Shown here piece by piece: positions 43,094 through 52,136 of a stretch of DNA of 52,928 nucleotides. The first letter of the stretch is position 1; the number at the start of each line of letters is the position of its first letter. The position numbers and the translations under genes are program-made. Source of the stretch: Candidatus Cloacimonadota bacterium (GTDB lineage Bacteria; Cloacimonadota; Cloacimonadia; Cloacimonadales; TCS61). The notes beneath the pieces were generated by a model. That model ran no database searches, was not told where the DNA came from, and saw only the letters and a program-made list of their open reading frames with translations. The stretch is from contig JAIPGP010000015.1 in the NCBI GenBank assembly GCA_021735645.1, positions 1 to 52,928 of the forward strand. Reading direction: 5' to 3'.

Positions 43094-43924
43094 TCAGAAA
43101 TCTATTGCTCTAAATTCTTTCGGGACAGTCCACCAGCCAGTTAGAGTTTTAACTTCCTCCCAGCTCGAAAATTGTGCTCGAAAGATAATAGCAATATCAC
43201 CTTTCTGTATATAGGCAATATCTTTGATCCACATACCGCCTGGCATTTGAGGACTCTGCAGGATGTATCCGCTTTCGCTTTTCACCAGCACTGCCTTTGC
43301 CAGGTAATCATTATAGTCCAGCAGATGCGAAATGCCGTCTCGACCTATTAACTGATATTGCCCCTGCATTGAAGGCATCACCATTTGCAAAAGTTGTGGC
43401 AGATAATATCCTTCCACATCAACAAAAGGTTCAGGATTTTGGATTAACTTAAAATCATCCAGATAGCCTTCAGCAAATTGAAACATACTGGGCAGATCAA
43501 GATTTGCCTGAGCCTCTGTCTCGATCAAAGAAATATTGCTTATCCAGTACATTCCGGGCATATCAGGAATTATCAGTCTATTACCTTCAAGTTTTTCTCC
43601 ATTCAGATAAAGAGCGATCAAAGATTCATGACTGCTGATCTCTGCTTTGGTCAATCGCACCAGGTAATTATCATCAGAGCTGAATTTCACCAGGTCATAA
43701 TCGGCAAGGTTATACTTTTTCAGCAAATCTGTGAGTTTAACTCCTTTCCAGGTCCGCGTAAAAATTTCACCGTCTTTTTCTTTTTCTGTTACCAGCTCAG
43801 ATGGAACTGCCATATATAATGCTTCAACATCAAGATTATTGCTTTGTTCTGAAGTCTTTAATGTAAGTGCCATAAGAGAAGAAAATATGCCCAGCAATAT
43901 TATAAGAAAGGTCAGTCTTTTCAT
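43094..43924 (-). CDS. Exported protein with two sulfite-oxidase-fold-like repeats
   Basis: 276 residues from the ATG at 43924 (AGGAG five bases ahead), preferred to the GTG two codons upstream. After a signal peptide there are two related halves. The first, TWKGVKLTDLLKKYNLADYDLVKFSSDDNYLVRLTKAEI and RLIIPDMPGMYWISNISLIE, has the pattern of the oxidoreductase molybdopterin-binding domain. The second repeats it (DVEGYYLPQLLQMV, QLIGRDGISHLLDYNDYLA, QMPGGMWIKDIAYIQ). No cofactor-ligand Cys is visible. It may bind a ligand on its way from the receptor to the ECF S component (inference). Confidence 0.7.
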   Translation of the reverse strand: MKRLTFLIILLGIFSSLMALTLKTSEQSNNLDVEALYMAVPSELVTEKEKDGEIFTRTWKGVKLTDLLKKYNLADYDLVKFSSDDNYLVRLTKAEISSHESLIALYLNGEKLEGNRLIIPDMPGMYWISNISLIETEAQANLDLPSMFQFAEGYLDDFKLIQNPEPFVDVEGYYLPQLLQMVMPSMQGQYQLIGRDGISHLLDYNDYLAKAVLVKSESGYILQSPQMPGGMWIKDIAYIQKGDIAIIFRAQFSSWEEVKTLTGWWTVPKEFRAIDF

Positions 43925-43932
43925 AATCACTC

Positions 43933-44469
43933 CTAAATCAGTCTGTATTGTTTGAGTTCCTGATATATCTTATGTGATAATATTCCGCCAATGATCCCGC
44001 TGACAGCTGCTGCTGTAAGTGACAAAAGGGTTGGTAACAGCGGTAATCTCATCACCAGCCAGGCTACGATCATCGCTCCTGTCATATTGGCGGAAGCGCA
44101 TAATATTACATGAGTGACTGGAGATTCGGGATTATGAAGTATCAGCCATACAAACTCAAGAACCAGAGCCGGAAGGGTATAACTGATCAGCGATACTGCA
44201 CCGTGAGAACCGAAGTACCCTAGTCCCACCATCACCAGAGCTTGGGCTATACCCATTAGCAAAGCTGCCCCACTTTTGCGCACCAGGCAGATGAGCAGCA
44301 CCATCCACAGCAGATATAATCCTCCTGCTAATGAACCGCCCGGAATCAATAAAGGAGCAGAGATAAGATGCACCAGGGGCGTGACTACCGGTTTGATAGC
44401 CAGCCCCAGTGCACTCATTACTGCTATATATAATAAATCTCGAGATGTAAATTTTGCCAGATATGACAT
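43933..44469 (-). CDS. ECF transporter substrate-binding S component-like protein
   Basis: 178 residues from the ATG at 44469; an upstream TTG at 44493 would overlap the preceding gene. There are about five to six membrane helices and an N-terminal TSRDLLYIAVMSALGLAIKPVVTPLVHLISAPLLIPGG that looks like ECF S components. No water-soluble domain. The substrate specificity group is not clear from motifs. It is followed by three exported proteins and then A', A, the TonB receptor and T. Confidence 0.75.
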   Translation of the reverse strand: MSYLAKFTSRDLLYIAVMSALGLAIKPVVTPLVHLISAPLLIPGGSLAGGLYLLWMVLLICLVRKSGAALLMGIAQALVMVGLGYFGSHGAVSLISYTLPALVLEFVWLILHNPESPVTHVILCASANMTGAMIVAWLVMRLPLLPTLLSLTAAAVSGIIGGILSHKIYQELKQYRLI

Positions 44470-44473
44470 CAGA

Positions 44474-45292
44474 TTATTCCCAGACTTCTCCAATATAACC
44501 GGTTAAATCTTCCGGGAAACTAAATGACCAGTCAGCAGAATTTTCATCAGCCATAGCTGGATTGATGTATTCTTCTATTTCTTCATATGCGCCAAATATC
44601 TGCGTACTCTGCAGGAACTTGAATTTCTTTTTGGAACCCGGCAGATCAAGACCCGGGAAGATTGTTTTTTGAGAATCAATCAGCCAGTAACCAGCCTCAA
44701 TTTCTTCTGGATAATAAGTCTGCTGATAGCCGTCTATTGCGGTGAAAGTTACAGAGTCCAGCACTGTTACATGCTCAGGAATAAAGTCTGCCAGTGGTAT
44801 GGCATTTTCCATCCCTCCATCATAATTCTCCACCTGAACCACATCCATACCATTAAATTCAAAAACTACACTCAGAGTATCATTGATATTTGTTCTCACA
44901 CCCCGATAAACGTGAACTGTATTGATCCATTTCACGTTATAAGCTCCCACTCCCAGAGAATCATATTGCGGGAATCTTATCCTGTTCTTGTCCAAAGGAA
45001 TATAAACTCCCTGTGCCATGTCATTCCAGTTCAGGTCATCATAACCGGCTGGACGCGGGCTGTAGCCATCATCTGCTACTGACCAGAAATAAAACAGATT
45101 ACGCCAGTCATAGTCATCGTCATCATCATGGATGATCTGGTCAGCAAAAATCTCTGCTGGTACAAACTGGTCTAAAGAATAAGCATAAATAATCTCGGGT
45201 TCCACTAAATTGTCATTGTTGTCATCTTCACTGCAAGCGGTAAATAATAAAATAAAAGCTACCAGCAGTCCTAATAGTATGATTTTTTTCAT
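44474..45292 (-). CDS. Lipoprotein heading the uptake operon
   Basis: 272 residues. A lipoprotein signal with lipobox LFTAC-S (Cys20) is followed by the acidic linker EDDNND. A run of five Asp in IHDDDDDYDWRN (about residues 54-65) could bind metal. Later parts (SVTFTAIDGYQQTYYPEEIEAGYWLI, GSKKKFKFLQSTQIFG) faintly echo the molybdopterin-fold pattern of the other exported proteins. AGGAGGAAGT precedes the ATG. It is the first gene of the run, so it probably captures the ligand at the membrane. No family name recognised. Confidence 0.7.
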   Translation of the reverse strand: MKKIILLGLLVAFILLFTACSEDDNNDNLVEPEIIYAYSLDQFVPAEIFADQIIHDDDDDYDWRNLFYFWSVADDGYSPRPAGYDDLNWNDMAQGVYIPLDKNRIRFPQYDSLGVGAYNVKWINTVHVYRGVRTNINDTLSVVFEFNGMDVVQVENYDGGMENAIPLADFIPEHVTVLDSVTFTAIDGYQQTYYPEEIEAGYWLIDSQKTIFPGLDLPGSKKKFKFLQSTQIFGAYEEIEEYINPAMADENSADWSFSFPEDLTGYIGEVWE

Positions 45293-45300
45293 ACTTCCTC

Positions 45301-45470
45301 CTAACTTTTTTATTTATTTAGTTAGAAAGGGGAGTCCTAATATAGTCATCCCACCTTTCCAAGCACGGGAGGCATAAAAGTTTCCCTTTATACCCATTGG
45401 CAGAGCTCCTTGCCTTACGGTTTAGAAGGTTCTGCTCGGTGTTTACCAGACAAAAATCTCACATTACGTT
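45301..45470 (-). promoter_or_regulatory. Possibly structured leader of the uptake operon
   Basis: The stretch upstream of the lipoprotein gene can fold in several ways. GGGA at 45367-45370 can pair either with TCCC at 45349-45352 or with TCCC at 45383-45386, so the two stems exclude each other. ATAAA/TTTAT, GGCA/TGCC and CCTT/AAGG pairs are also present, and CTAAC/GTTAG (45301-45325) ends next to the ribosome site. It does not match TPP, cobalamin, FMN, SAM or lysine riboswitches as I recall them. It may be a new leader RNA or only a dispersed repeat. The remainder to 45593 shows nothing. Confidence 0.35.
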
Positions 45471-45593
45471 TCATGTCAAGCTAAACTCCCTTCAAGTGGT
45501 AATTATAAAGAGGTTGGGAGTATATTGCAGGAGTTTTATCTTGTCATAAATAGTCGAGAAATCTTTTTGGATTAAAATATATGATGTGGGGTT

Positions 45594-46136
45594 GTGGTGA
45601 ATAAGAGATTATTAATTGCTTTAATATTTACCTGGGTGAGTATTGGTTTGCTGGGGATTGATTTGGGAGATAAGATGCCGCATTTCAGTCTGGAATCAGG
45701 GGATTGTCATGAGCTGAGCAGTAGTGAATTACTGGGCAAAGTGATATTCATATTTTATGATAACAAGAATACTTTTAAACGAAATAGTGATTTCAAGCAT
45801 GAACTTTTTCAGGAATATCTGGCATTAACGGAAGCTGAACGGGCAAGTATAGAAATCCTTCAGGTGATAGATTGTACAGAAGCCCGGTTGATATCCAGTT
45901 TTTTCTGGAAGAAGGCGTTAGTGAGAAATTCACGGAAATACAATTTACAACTCTGGGGAGACTGGGATGGTGGATTAAAGCGGAATTATCACTTTCTGGA
46001 TGAAGAATCCTATATGCTGATAATAGATCAGATGGGCAAGGTGATCTATTATCAGGATGCGTTGTTTTTACCGGCGAGGATACAGGGAATAACGGAAATC
46101 GTGAAAGAGATACTCAGCAGTGCAGATATGCGCTGA
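45594..46136 (+). CDS. YtfJ-like exported thioredoxin-fold protein
   Basis: 180 residues, GTG start (a second GTG follows directly). A signal peptide (RLLIALIFTWVSIGLLG) is followed by a thioredoxin-like fold: DLGDKMPHFSLES, LLGKVIFIFYDNKNT, IEILQVIDC, and WGDWDGGLKRNYHFLDEESYMLIIDQMGKVIYYQDALF, whose E-E-S-x-x-x-x-I-I-D-x-x-G-K-V pattern fits YtfJ-type proteins. No CXXC motif, so it should not be a disulfide enzyme. Stand-alone gene; role unknown. Confidence 0.7.
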   Translation: MVNKRLLIALIFTWVSIGLLGIDLGDKMPHFSLESGDCHELSSSELLGKVIFIFYDNKNTFKRNSDFKHELFQEYLALTEAERASIEILQVIDCTEARLISSFFWKKALVRNSRKYNLQLWGDWDGGLKRNYHFLDEESYMLIIDQMGKVIYYQDALFLPARIQGITEIVKEILSSADMR

Positions 46137-46193
46137 GAAGAAGTCAATTTTGTCGAGGAAAGATCAGCAGCAGGCTGGATGATTTCTTTTTAC

Positions 46194-46222
46194 TTGTCAA
46201 AATAAAGCTAATTCATTATATT
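46194..46222 (+). promoter_or_regulatory. Sigma-70-type promoter for the phosphodiesterase gene
   Basis: TTGTCA at 46194-46199, a 17-base spacer, and TATATT at 46217-46222, ending 26 bases before the ATG at 46249. Both boxes match the consensus in 5 of 6 positions. Confidence 0.65.
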
Positions 46223-46248
46223 ATCATAAAAGTATTAAGCAGGTAATA

Positions 46249-47412
46249 ATGAAAAAAGATATAACAATATTCATGTTTATAGATGCCATGGGCTGGGAAG
46301 TATTAAAAGGGCGGACTTTTCTGGAAGAATTGCTGCCCTACCGTCAGCCGGTAGGCATGCAGTTTGGCTATTCCTGTACAGCGATTCCCACGATTTTGAC
46401 AGGAGAGCGACCTGCAGAGCACAAGCATTTGAGTTTTTACTATTACAATCCGGAAGATTCACCCTTTAAAATGTTCAAGAATTTAGGTTTGCATTATTTG
46501 CCGTCAGTTATCATGGATCGATGGCGGGTACGGCATCAACTCTCAAAAATCGTAAAAAAGATGTATAATTTCACCGGTTATTTTGAGATGTATGCCATGC
46601 CTTTTAACCGGCTGCATTATTTTGATTATATAGAGAAGACGGATTTATTTGTAGCGGGTGGACTTTCACCTACCCCTAATCTGGCAGACCTGCTGGTGAA
46701 GAACAATGTACCTCATTCTATCAGCAACTGGCGATTAACTGAAGAGCAGAATATAGAAGCCATGATAGATCAGGTAAAGCAGGGTGATATCCGGTTTGCC
46801 TTTTTATATACTGCAGCTATGGACGGTTTATTGCATCGAGTAACTAAAGATGGCAAAGAGATACAGGAGAAACTGGACTGGTATGCGGGCAAGGTGGAAA
46901 AGCTGGTGAGTGCAATCAAGGAACATTATGAGGACTATTCACTGTTTTTGATCAGCGATCACGGAATGACAACTTTGACGGGTACTCAGGATGTGAAGGG
47001 AAAAATTGAGGGGCTTGGTCTGGAATTTGGCAAAGATTATGTGGCAGTGTATGATTCCACTATGGCGAGATTCTGGTATTTTAATGACAAAGCGAGGACA
47101 ATTATCCTGGAAGCACTGGCAGAAATCCCGCAATCATCTATCCTGGATGAGGAGTATTTACGGAAGCATGGAGTGTGGTTTGAAGATAAGTTGTTCGGCG
47201 AGACGTATCTTTTGATGGAGCCGGGAGTTCAGATAGAACCTTGCGATATGGGCAGGAAGGCATTAGCTGGGATGCATGGATTTGCCCCGGAGCATCCGGA
47301 TTCTATGGCAGCTTTTTTGGGGAGTGAACCGATAAATGATCAGGAAATCAACTGGGTAGGTGACTATTTCAAGGTAATGAAAAGCAGGATAGAAAAGATA
47401 GCGGCAGAGTAA
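46249..47412 (+). CDS. Type I phosphodiesterase/alkaline-phosphatase-superfamily hydrolase
   Basis: 387 residues. The two-metal site residues are visible: Asp12 in MFIDAMGW, nucleophile Thr44 in SCTAIPTILTGERP, Asp and His in YTAAMDGLLHR, Asp-His in ISDHGM, and His in GMHGF. No signal peptide, so cytosolic. Members hydrolyse phosphomonoesters, phosphodiesters or nucleotide pyrophosphates; this one keeps the Asp-x-x-x-His of nucleotide pyrophosphatases. The substrate is unknown. It has its own promoter and converges with the Lon gene pair. Confidence 0.85.
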   Translation: MKKDITIFMFIDAMGWEVLKGRTFLEELLPYRQPVGMQFGYSCTAIPTILTGERPAEHKHLSFYYYNPEDSPFKMFKNLGLHYLPSVIMDRWRVRHQLSKIVKKMYNFTGYFEMYAMPFNRLHYFDYIEKTDLFVAGGLSPTPNLADLLVKNNVPHSISNWRLTEEQNIEAMIDQVKQGDIRFAFLYTAAMDGLLHRVTKDGKEIQEKLDWYAGKVEKLVSAIKEHYEDYSLFLISDHGMTTLTGTQDVKGKIEGLGLEFGKDYVAVYDSTMARFWYFNDKARTIILEALAEIPQSSILDEEYLRKHGVWFEDKLFGETYLLMEPGVQIEPCDMGRKALAGMHGFAPEHPDSMAAFLGSEPINDQEINWVGDYFKVMKSRIEKIAAE

Positions 47413-47413
47413 A

Positions 47414-47647
47414 TCAGAAACTTAATTTCCTGATAGCCGTGATAATTTCCTGAAAATTGTTCAGCAGATCAGGAACTACATCCACCTGCATGATCCCTTT
47501 ATTTTCGGGAGGATTTGTATAGAGGCAAAGCCCTTCCAGACTTTCCAGAATATATCCCAGATAAAGAAAATTTGCGGATGGCGTTATATATTGAAAGCGA
47601 ACAACACCATCCGGCAATATAATATTAGAAAGTTCAGTAATTTCCAT
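47414..47647 (-). CDS. Small DUF4911-like protein
   Basis: 77 residues. The pattern LYLGYILESLEGLCLYTNPPENKGIMQVDVVPDLLNNFQEIITAI fits DUF4911, a family of short bacterial proteins with no known function. Its ATG overlaps the lon stop by one base (TAATG), so it is translationally coupled to Lon. Confidence 0.65.
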   Translation of the reverse strand: MEITELSNIILPDGVVRFQYITPSANFLYLGYILESLEGLCLYTNPPENKGIMQVDVVPDLLNNFQEIITAIRKLSF

Positions 47648-49992
47648 TAAAGAAGTACTTCGTTCAGCACCTGGTCAATTTTATCAACCAGTATCACATT
47701 CATACCCTTTTTAATTTCTTCGGGGATCTCTTTCAGGTTCGGCTCATTCTTACTGGGAATGATCACATTTTTGATTCCAGAGCGTTTTGCAGCGATCAGT
47801 TTCTCCGATAAACCTCCGATAGGCAGAACCAGACCGGTGAGTGTGATCTCTCCAGTCATGGCAATATCATGACGGACTGGTTTTCCGGAAAGTACGGAAA
47901 TGATAGCTGTAGCCATAGTAACTCCAGCGGAGGGACCATCCTTGGGAATGGCACCTTCGGGGATATGCAGATGGATATCCAGATTCTTATAAAATTCACC
48001 CTCGATGCCATATTTATCAGCCTGCAGACGGGCATAACTATAGGCTGCCTGGGCAGATTCCTGCATCACATCACCTAATTGACCAGTGAGTTTGAGTTTG
48101 CCGCTGCCCTTCATTTTCACCACTTCCACCTGAAGCGTTTCTCCACCGTAGGCTGTCCAGGCTAAACCGGTGACCACACCGATGGCATCTTGCCGATTAA
48201 CCTCAGAATAGAGGTGTTTGGGGATACCGAGATATCTTTCCAGATTTTTGGCTTTGATAGAGATGCTGTTTTTAACTTCACCTTCCAGATAGGCACGGAT
48301 GATTTTCCGGACTACCTGGGCAATCTGACGTTCCAGATTTCTCACACCGGCTTCACGGGTATATTTATCAATAATGTCCTGAATGGAGTCTTTTAGAAAG
48401 GTGATAGCGATTTTATCATTAACTTCATGTTCCAGGAGAACCTTGGGGATGAGATGCCTGGAGGCAATATTGAGCTTTTCAAAAGAAGTATATCCCGGTA
48501 ATTCAATAATTTCCATTCTATCACGCAGAGGTTGCGGGATGGTGGTGAGTGTGTTTGCCGTGGTGATAAAAAGCACTTTGCTGAGATCATAGCTGAAATC
48601 CAGATAGTGATCGCGGAAGCTGTTATTCTGTTCCGGGTCAAGCACTTCCAGAAGTGCACTGGCAGGGTCGCCGTGAAAATCCGTACTCAATTTATCAATT
48701 TCATCAAGCATGATCAGCGGATTGCTGGTACCGGCTTTTTTGAGACTTTGGATGATCACGCCGGGCATAGCGCCTATATAGGTTCTTCTGTGCCCGCGGA
48801 TTTCGGCTTCATCCCGCACTCCGCCTAAAGAGAGGCGGACAAATTTGCGGCTAAGAGCTTTGGCAATAGATTTACCGAGTGATGTTTTCCCCACGCCTGG
48901 AGGTCCCACAAAGCATAGAATCTGACCTTTCACAGTGCTGGCAAGTTTCATAACCGCCAGGTATTCCAGAATTCGCTCTTTCACTTTCTGGAGTCCATAA
49001 TGATCAGCATCCAGGATTTGACGTGCTTCCGGCAGCTCAAAATCGTGCATCACAGGTGTTTCCCAGGGAAGATCAAACAGCCAGGTTAGATAGTTGTGAA
49101 CTACTGAATATTCAGGAGACATTGTACTGAGTCTGCTGAGTTTTTGAATTTCTTCTTCGGCTTTTTGAGCGACTTCTTCGGGAAGAGTAGTGTTTTTAAG
49201 TTTTTCCTGAAAGTCAATGAGATCGGCTTTCTCTTCGCGGGAAATACCCAATTCTCGATGAATCACCTTGAGCTGCTCATTCAGGTAGTATTCTTTTTGG
49301 ATTTTATTAAGTTTTTCTTTAACATCAACGTCAATTTTCTTTTCCAGCTTCATGATCTCAATTTCTCTTTTAATAATGCTGAAAAGCCTCTTTATGGACA
49401 TAGTGAGGTCATTGATCTCAAATAATTCCTGCTTAGCAAGAACGTCTATCTGGGTGTTTGCCAGCACAAAGTAGAAAAAGTCACGCGGACTGTGGGTTTC
49501 GTTTATCGGCACTAAAGCTTCGTCCGGGATAGATTTATTCAGCTTAATATAATCTGAAAATGTTTTCCGGAAGGAGCGTAATAACGCCTCGGTTTCCAGC
49601 GGTTCTGCATGGATTTCCTTGCTGTCATAGGTGTATGAGGCATTCAGATAATCTCTAGTCCGGGAAAATCGTGTGATTTTTACGCGATAATCACCCTCTA
49701 CTAAAAGACGTAGATTGCCATCCGGTAGACGCAGAACCTGAAGTATTGTACAACGGGTTCCGACGCGGAACAGATTAGCTGCCTTGGGATCAAGTTCACT
49801 GTCAATAACAGTTTTTTGTGGTACACAGATAATCCGCTTGGACTGTAAAAGAGCTTTTTCTGCTGCACTGATAGAGCCACTACGGCCTACCAGAAGAGGT
49901 GTAACTGTCTGGGGGAATACTATCGTATTCCGCAGAGGAATAACCGGGAGGTTATTTTTTATTTCTTTTTTTTTATTCTTTTTTTCTATCAT
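47647..49992 (-). CDS. lon: ATP-dependent Lon protease
   Basis: 781 residues from the ATG at 49992, preferred because GGAG lies six bases ahead; a TTG nine codons upstream is the alternative. N-terminal substrate-recognition domain starting [26 protein letters not shown] module with Walker [12 protein letters not shown] and Walker [13 protein letters not shown]-terminal peptidase with catalytic Ser in [14 protein letters not shown] and Lys in [15 protein letters not shown]. Lon degrades misfolded and regulatory proteins in the cytosol. Length is normal. Followed by a coupled DUF4911-like gene. Upstream is the nitrilase-family gene in the same direction, 76 bases away. Confidence 0.97.
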   Translation of the reverse strand: MIEKKNKKKEIKNNLPVIPLRNTIVFPQTVTPLLVGRSGSISAAEKALLQSKRIICVPQKTVIDSELDPKAANLFRVGTRCTILQVLRLPDGNLRLLVEGDYRVKITRFSRTRDYLNASYTYDSKEIHAEPLETEALLRSFRKTFSDYIKLNKSIPDEALVPINETHSPRDFFYFVLANTQIDVLAKQELFEINDLTMSIKRLFSIIKREIEIMKLEKKIDVDVKEKLNKIQKEYYLNEQLKVIHRELGISREEKADLIDFQEKLKNTTLPEEVAQKAEEEIQKLSRLSTMSPEYSVVHNYLTWLFDLPWETPVMHDFELPEARQILDADHYGLQKVKERILEYLAVMKLASTVKGQILCFVGPPGVGKTSLGKSIAKALSRKFVRLSLGGVRDEAEIRGHRRTYIGAMPGVIIQSLKKAGTSNPLIMLDEIDKLSTDFHGDPASALLEVLDPEQNNSFRDHYLDFSYDLSKVLFITTANTLTTIPQPLRDRMEIIELPGYTSFEKLNIASRHLIPKVLLEHEVNDKIAITFLKDSIQDIIDKYTREAGVRNLERQIAQVVRKIIRAYLEGEVKNSISIKAKNLERYLGIPKHLYSEVNRQDAIGVVTGLAWTAYGGETLQVEVVKMKGSGKLKLTGQLGDVMQESAQAAYSYARLQADKYGIEGEFYKNLDIHLHIPEGAIPKDGPSAGVTMATAIISVLSGKPVRHDIAMTGEITLTGLVLPIGGLSEKLIAAKRSGIKNVIIPSKNEPNLKEIPEEIKKGMNVILVDKIDQVLNEVLL

Positions 49993-50068
49993 TTCAATCT
50001 CCAATTTCTTCTCTGCCAATAATTATCAAGTGCAGAAACACGTCAACCTTAAAATTAGCAGTCTGGGA

Positions 50069-50866
50069 CTATGAGTGATAATATTTCTGTCTCCGGTCGG
50101 TTATCAGGTCGTTCATTGCTGTTACTGATTTATTGTCAGCAATTTCGGGAAAAATATCAAAGATGCCGGTTATTTGGGAGGAATCATCAGCCTGGAGCAA
50201 TCTTTCACCGAGCGGACTGGTGATCTGGCTTTGCCCTGTAAACGCATTGGAGAGAGAATTATTTTTTTCTACCCCGGTTCGATTAGCAGTGATCGTGAAG
50301 ACCCTGTTTTCAATTGAGCGGGTGAGCATAGCCTGCTGACACCAGGGCAGCACGAGGTTAGCAGGATGAGCAATGATCTGGGCACCATTGAGCATCAGGG
50401 ATCTGGCAGCTTCGGGGAAAATCCAGTCAAAGCAGATCATGATGCCGATTTTGATGTTATTTTTAGCCGGGAAAACCTGGAAGCCGGTATCACCGGGCGA
50501 GAAGAAACTTTTTTCATGCAAAAAGAGATGTGTTTTGCGATAAAGATAGGAAGAGCCGTCAGGATTGATCAGCATGGCACTATTATAGAAGTTTCCGGCA
50601 TCCTCTTCGACAAAGCCCAGCACAATACTGCAGTTATTATCCCAGGCAGCTTTTTTCATCACAATATATGTGAGACCTTTCTGGAATGTTTCTGCTACCT
50701 GCTCAACTTCCGAGAGGTTGATAAAGGTATAGCCGGAAGTAGCCAATTCAGGGAAGACAATCAGGTCAGCTTTTGTTTTAGAGACAAGATTGACCATAGT
50801 TTCCAGGTTTTTCTCTTTTGCCATAAATTCCGGTTTAAACTGACAAAATCCTGCTTTATATTTCAA
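50069..50866 (-). CDS. Carbon-nitrogen hydrolase (nitrilase superfamily)
   Basis: 265 residues. The catalytic triad is complete: Glu40 in IVFPELATSGY, Lys111 in LYRKTHLF and Cys145 in MICFDWIFPEAARSL. The DWIFPE segment recalls aliphatic and omega-amidase-like branches (amide or carbamoyl hydrolysis); the substrate is not clear. Start is TTG with GGAGG five bases upstream. It may be cotranscribed with lon; no partner gene hints at its pathway, though the extracellular deiminase at 13304 could supply carbamoyl or citrulline-type substrates (speculative). Confidence 0.9.
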   Translation of the reverse strand: MKYKAGFCQFKPEFMAKEKNLETMVNLVSKTKADLIVFPELATSGYTFINLSEVEQVAETFQKGLTYIVMKKAAWDNNCSIVLGFVEEDAGNFYNSAMLINPDGSSYLYRKTHLFLHEKSFFSPGDTGFQVFPAKNNIKIGIMICFDWIFPEAARSLMLNGAQIIAHPANLVLPWCQQAMLTRSIENRVFTITANRTGVEKNNSLSNAFTGQSQITSPLGERLLQADDSSQITGIFDIFPEIADNKSVTAMNDLITDRRQKYYHS

Positions 50867-50911
50867 AATATCCTCCTCACTGGCGATTTCAGGATAAATA
50901 TAACAATAAAT

Positions 50912-50938
50912 CCCGGCAGTGGTTGAACTGCTGCCGGG
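50912..50938 (-). terminator. Hairpin terminator after the outer-membrane protein gene
   Basis: CCCGGCAG...CTGCCGGG, an 8-bp GC-rich stem with an 11-base loop, lies about 30 bases past the stop of the 50970 gene. The T-tract after it on the minus strand is weak (ATTTATTGTTATATTT). On the plus strand it is followed by a GTATATAGAG stretch. Confidence 0.6.
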
Positions 50939-50969
50939 TATATAGAGTACTTTTAAAAAAAAAAGACTG

Positions 50970-52025
50970 CTAAAACGCGAAAGCCAGTCCTATAGTTACA
51001 GATTTATACTCTCCCACATTGTAATCAATATTGAAGTGAGTGATACCCAATCTAAATGTCGAGCCGAGAGTAAGGCGAGACTTATTTTTACCATCTATAT
51101 CAAAATTGATTTTCACGGGGTCTTGCTCCTCAGAGATCAGGAAATCATAAGAGAATTCCATATTAGAGTTTTCCAGCATATATCCGGCATAAGGAGTGAT
51201 AGAAAACATTTCAGGGCCAAATGTTTTACTGACATTAATGCCGGCGGTGAAGGCATTTGCAGTTACATATTCGCCTAGTTTAAGGGTTTGCATAAAGGCT
51301 GCCAGAGAGATGTCAACCGGTATAGGCAGTGGCATCCAGGCTTTGATATTGTGCTGCAGACCTCCGCCGTAATAACTCACTTCACCCAGGTCTTTTACAT
51401 CGAATGCCGGTAATATCCGAGCGGTGAGCATGGTGCCAAAGAGAGTCCCAATGGCAATCTGAGGGGCAAAGAAAGGCAGGGCGTCAGCACCATCCAGTAT
51501 GCCATTAATATCAGTTCCGATAGTTTGCCCTGGGATAAGTTCTGATCCTGTGCTGCCATCAGGAGCTTCCCAGTCTATGTATTGAGCGGGAAAATCAATT
51601 TCTATTTCTTCAGCACTTGAGCCAATGATAGTGGGTCCATACATATTGACCAGAAATTCCTGTTCAAGGATCGCTTTGATCACATAGGGTCTGATATTCG
51701 GGTCGATATTAGTAGTGAGGTCTTCAGCCTGTTTTGGAACAAACTGAAACCAGGCATTTGTGCTGAAATTATCATCTTCATCATTAAACATGGTGCCCAT
51801 ACCCACGATCCCGATTTCAAAATCCAGACCGAGGAATTTTGATTTGGGAGATTTGTGAAACCAGCCTCCATTCAGGTTTGTGCCAAAGCCGGAAACTATT
51901 GGTCCCACATACATTTCGGCAGCAGTTCCTGAAAGTTTTTCCAGAGTTTGATCCAGTCCTTCGGCAGACAGGGCAGATAGAGAAAAAGTTAAAATCACAA
52001 AAATCAATATCACTTTACTATTCAT
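50970..52025 (-). CDS. Probable outer-membrane protein (DUF6588-like)
   Basis: 351 residues from the ATG at 52025 (AGGAGGAATAAA ahead). A signal peptide (VILIFVILTFSLSALSA) leads to a mature protein with an even spread of amphipathic strands: MYVGPIVSGFGTNLNGGWFH, LGLDFEIGIVGMGTMF, LPFFAPQIAIGTLFGTMLTARILP, VSYYGGGLQHNIKAW, and a final YKSVTIGLAFAF with terminal Phe, typical of barrel proteins. The layout resembles DUF6588 proteins of Bacteroidota-related bacteria, with moderate confidence. Function unknown. Stands alone with its own terminator. Confidence 0.75.
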   Translation of the reverse strand: MNSKVILIFVILTFSLSALSAEGLDQTLEKLSGTAAEMYVGPIVSGFGTNLNGGWFHKSPKSKFLGLDFEIGIVGMGTMFNDEDDNFSTNAWFQFVPKQAEDLTTNIDPNIRPYVIKAILEQEFLVNMYGPTIIGSSAEEIEIDFPAQYIDWEAPDGSTGSELIPGQTIGTDINGILDGADALPFFAPQIAIGTLFGTMLTARILPAFDVKDLGEVSYYGGGLQHNIKAWMPLPIPVDISLAAFMQTLKLGEYVTANAFTAGINVSKTFGPEMFSITPYAGYMLENSNMEFSYDFLISEEQDPVKINFDIDGKNKSRLTLGSTFRLGITHFNIDYNVGEYKSVTIGLAFAF

Positions 52026-52136
52026 TTTATTCCTCCTGAGAATTACTTGTTTAAAAAAATAAGACAACACACTAAGATGTCAATACAATCTTTTGATTTT
52101 TTTATTAGCAATTACACGAAGTTGCTTAATTTCAGA

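Noticed and set aside
45301-45470. Known riboswitch (cobalamin, TPP, FMN, SAM, lysine)
   Set aside because: The conserved core bases of these classes, as I recall them, are absent; kept only as an unassigned structured leader.
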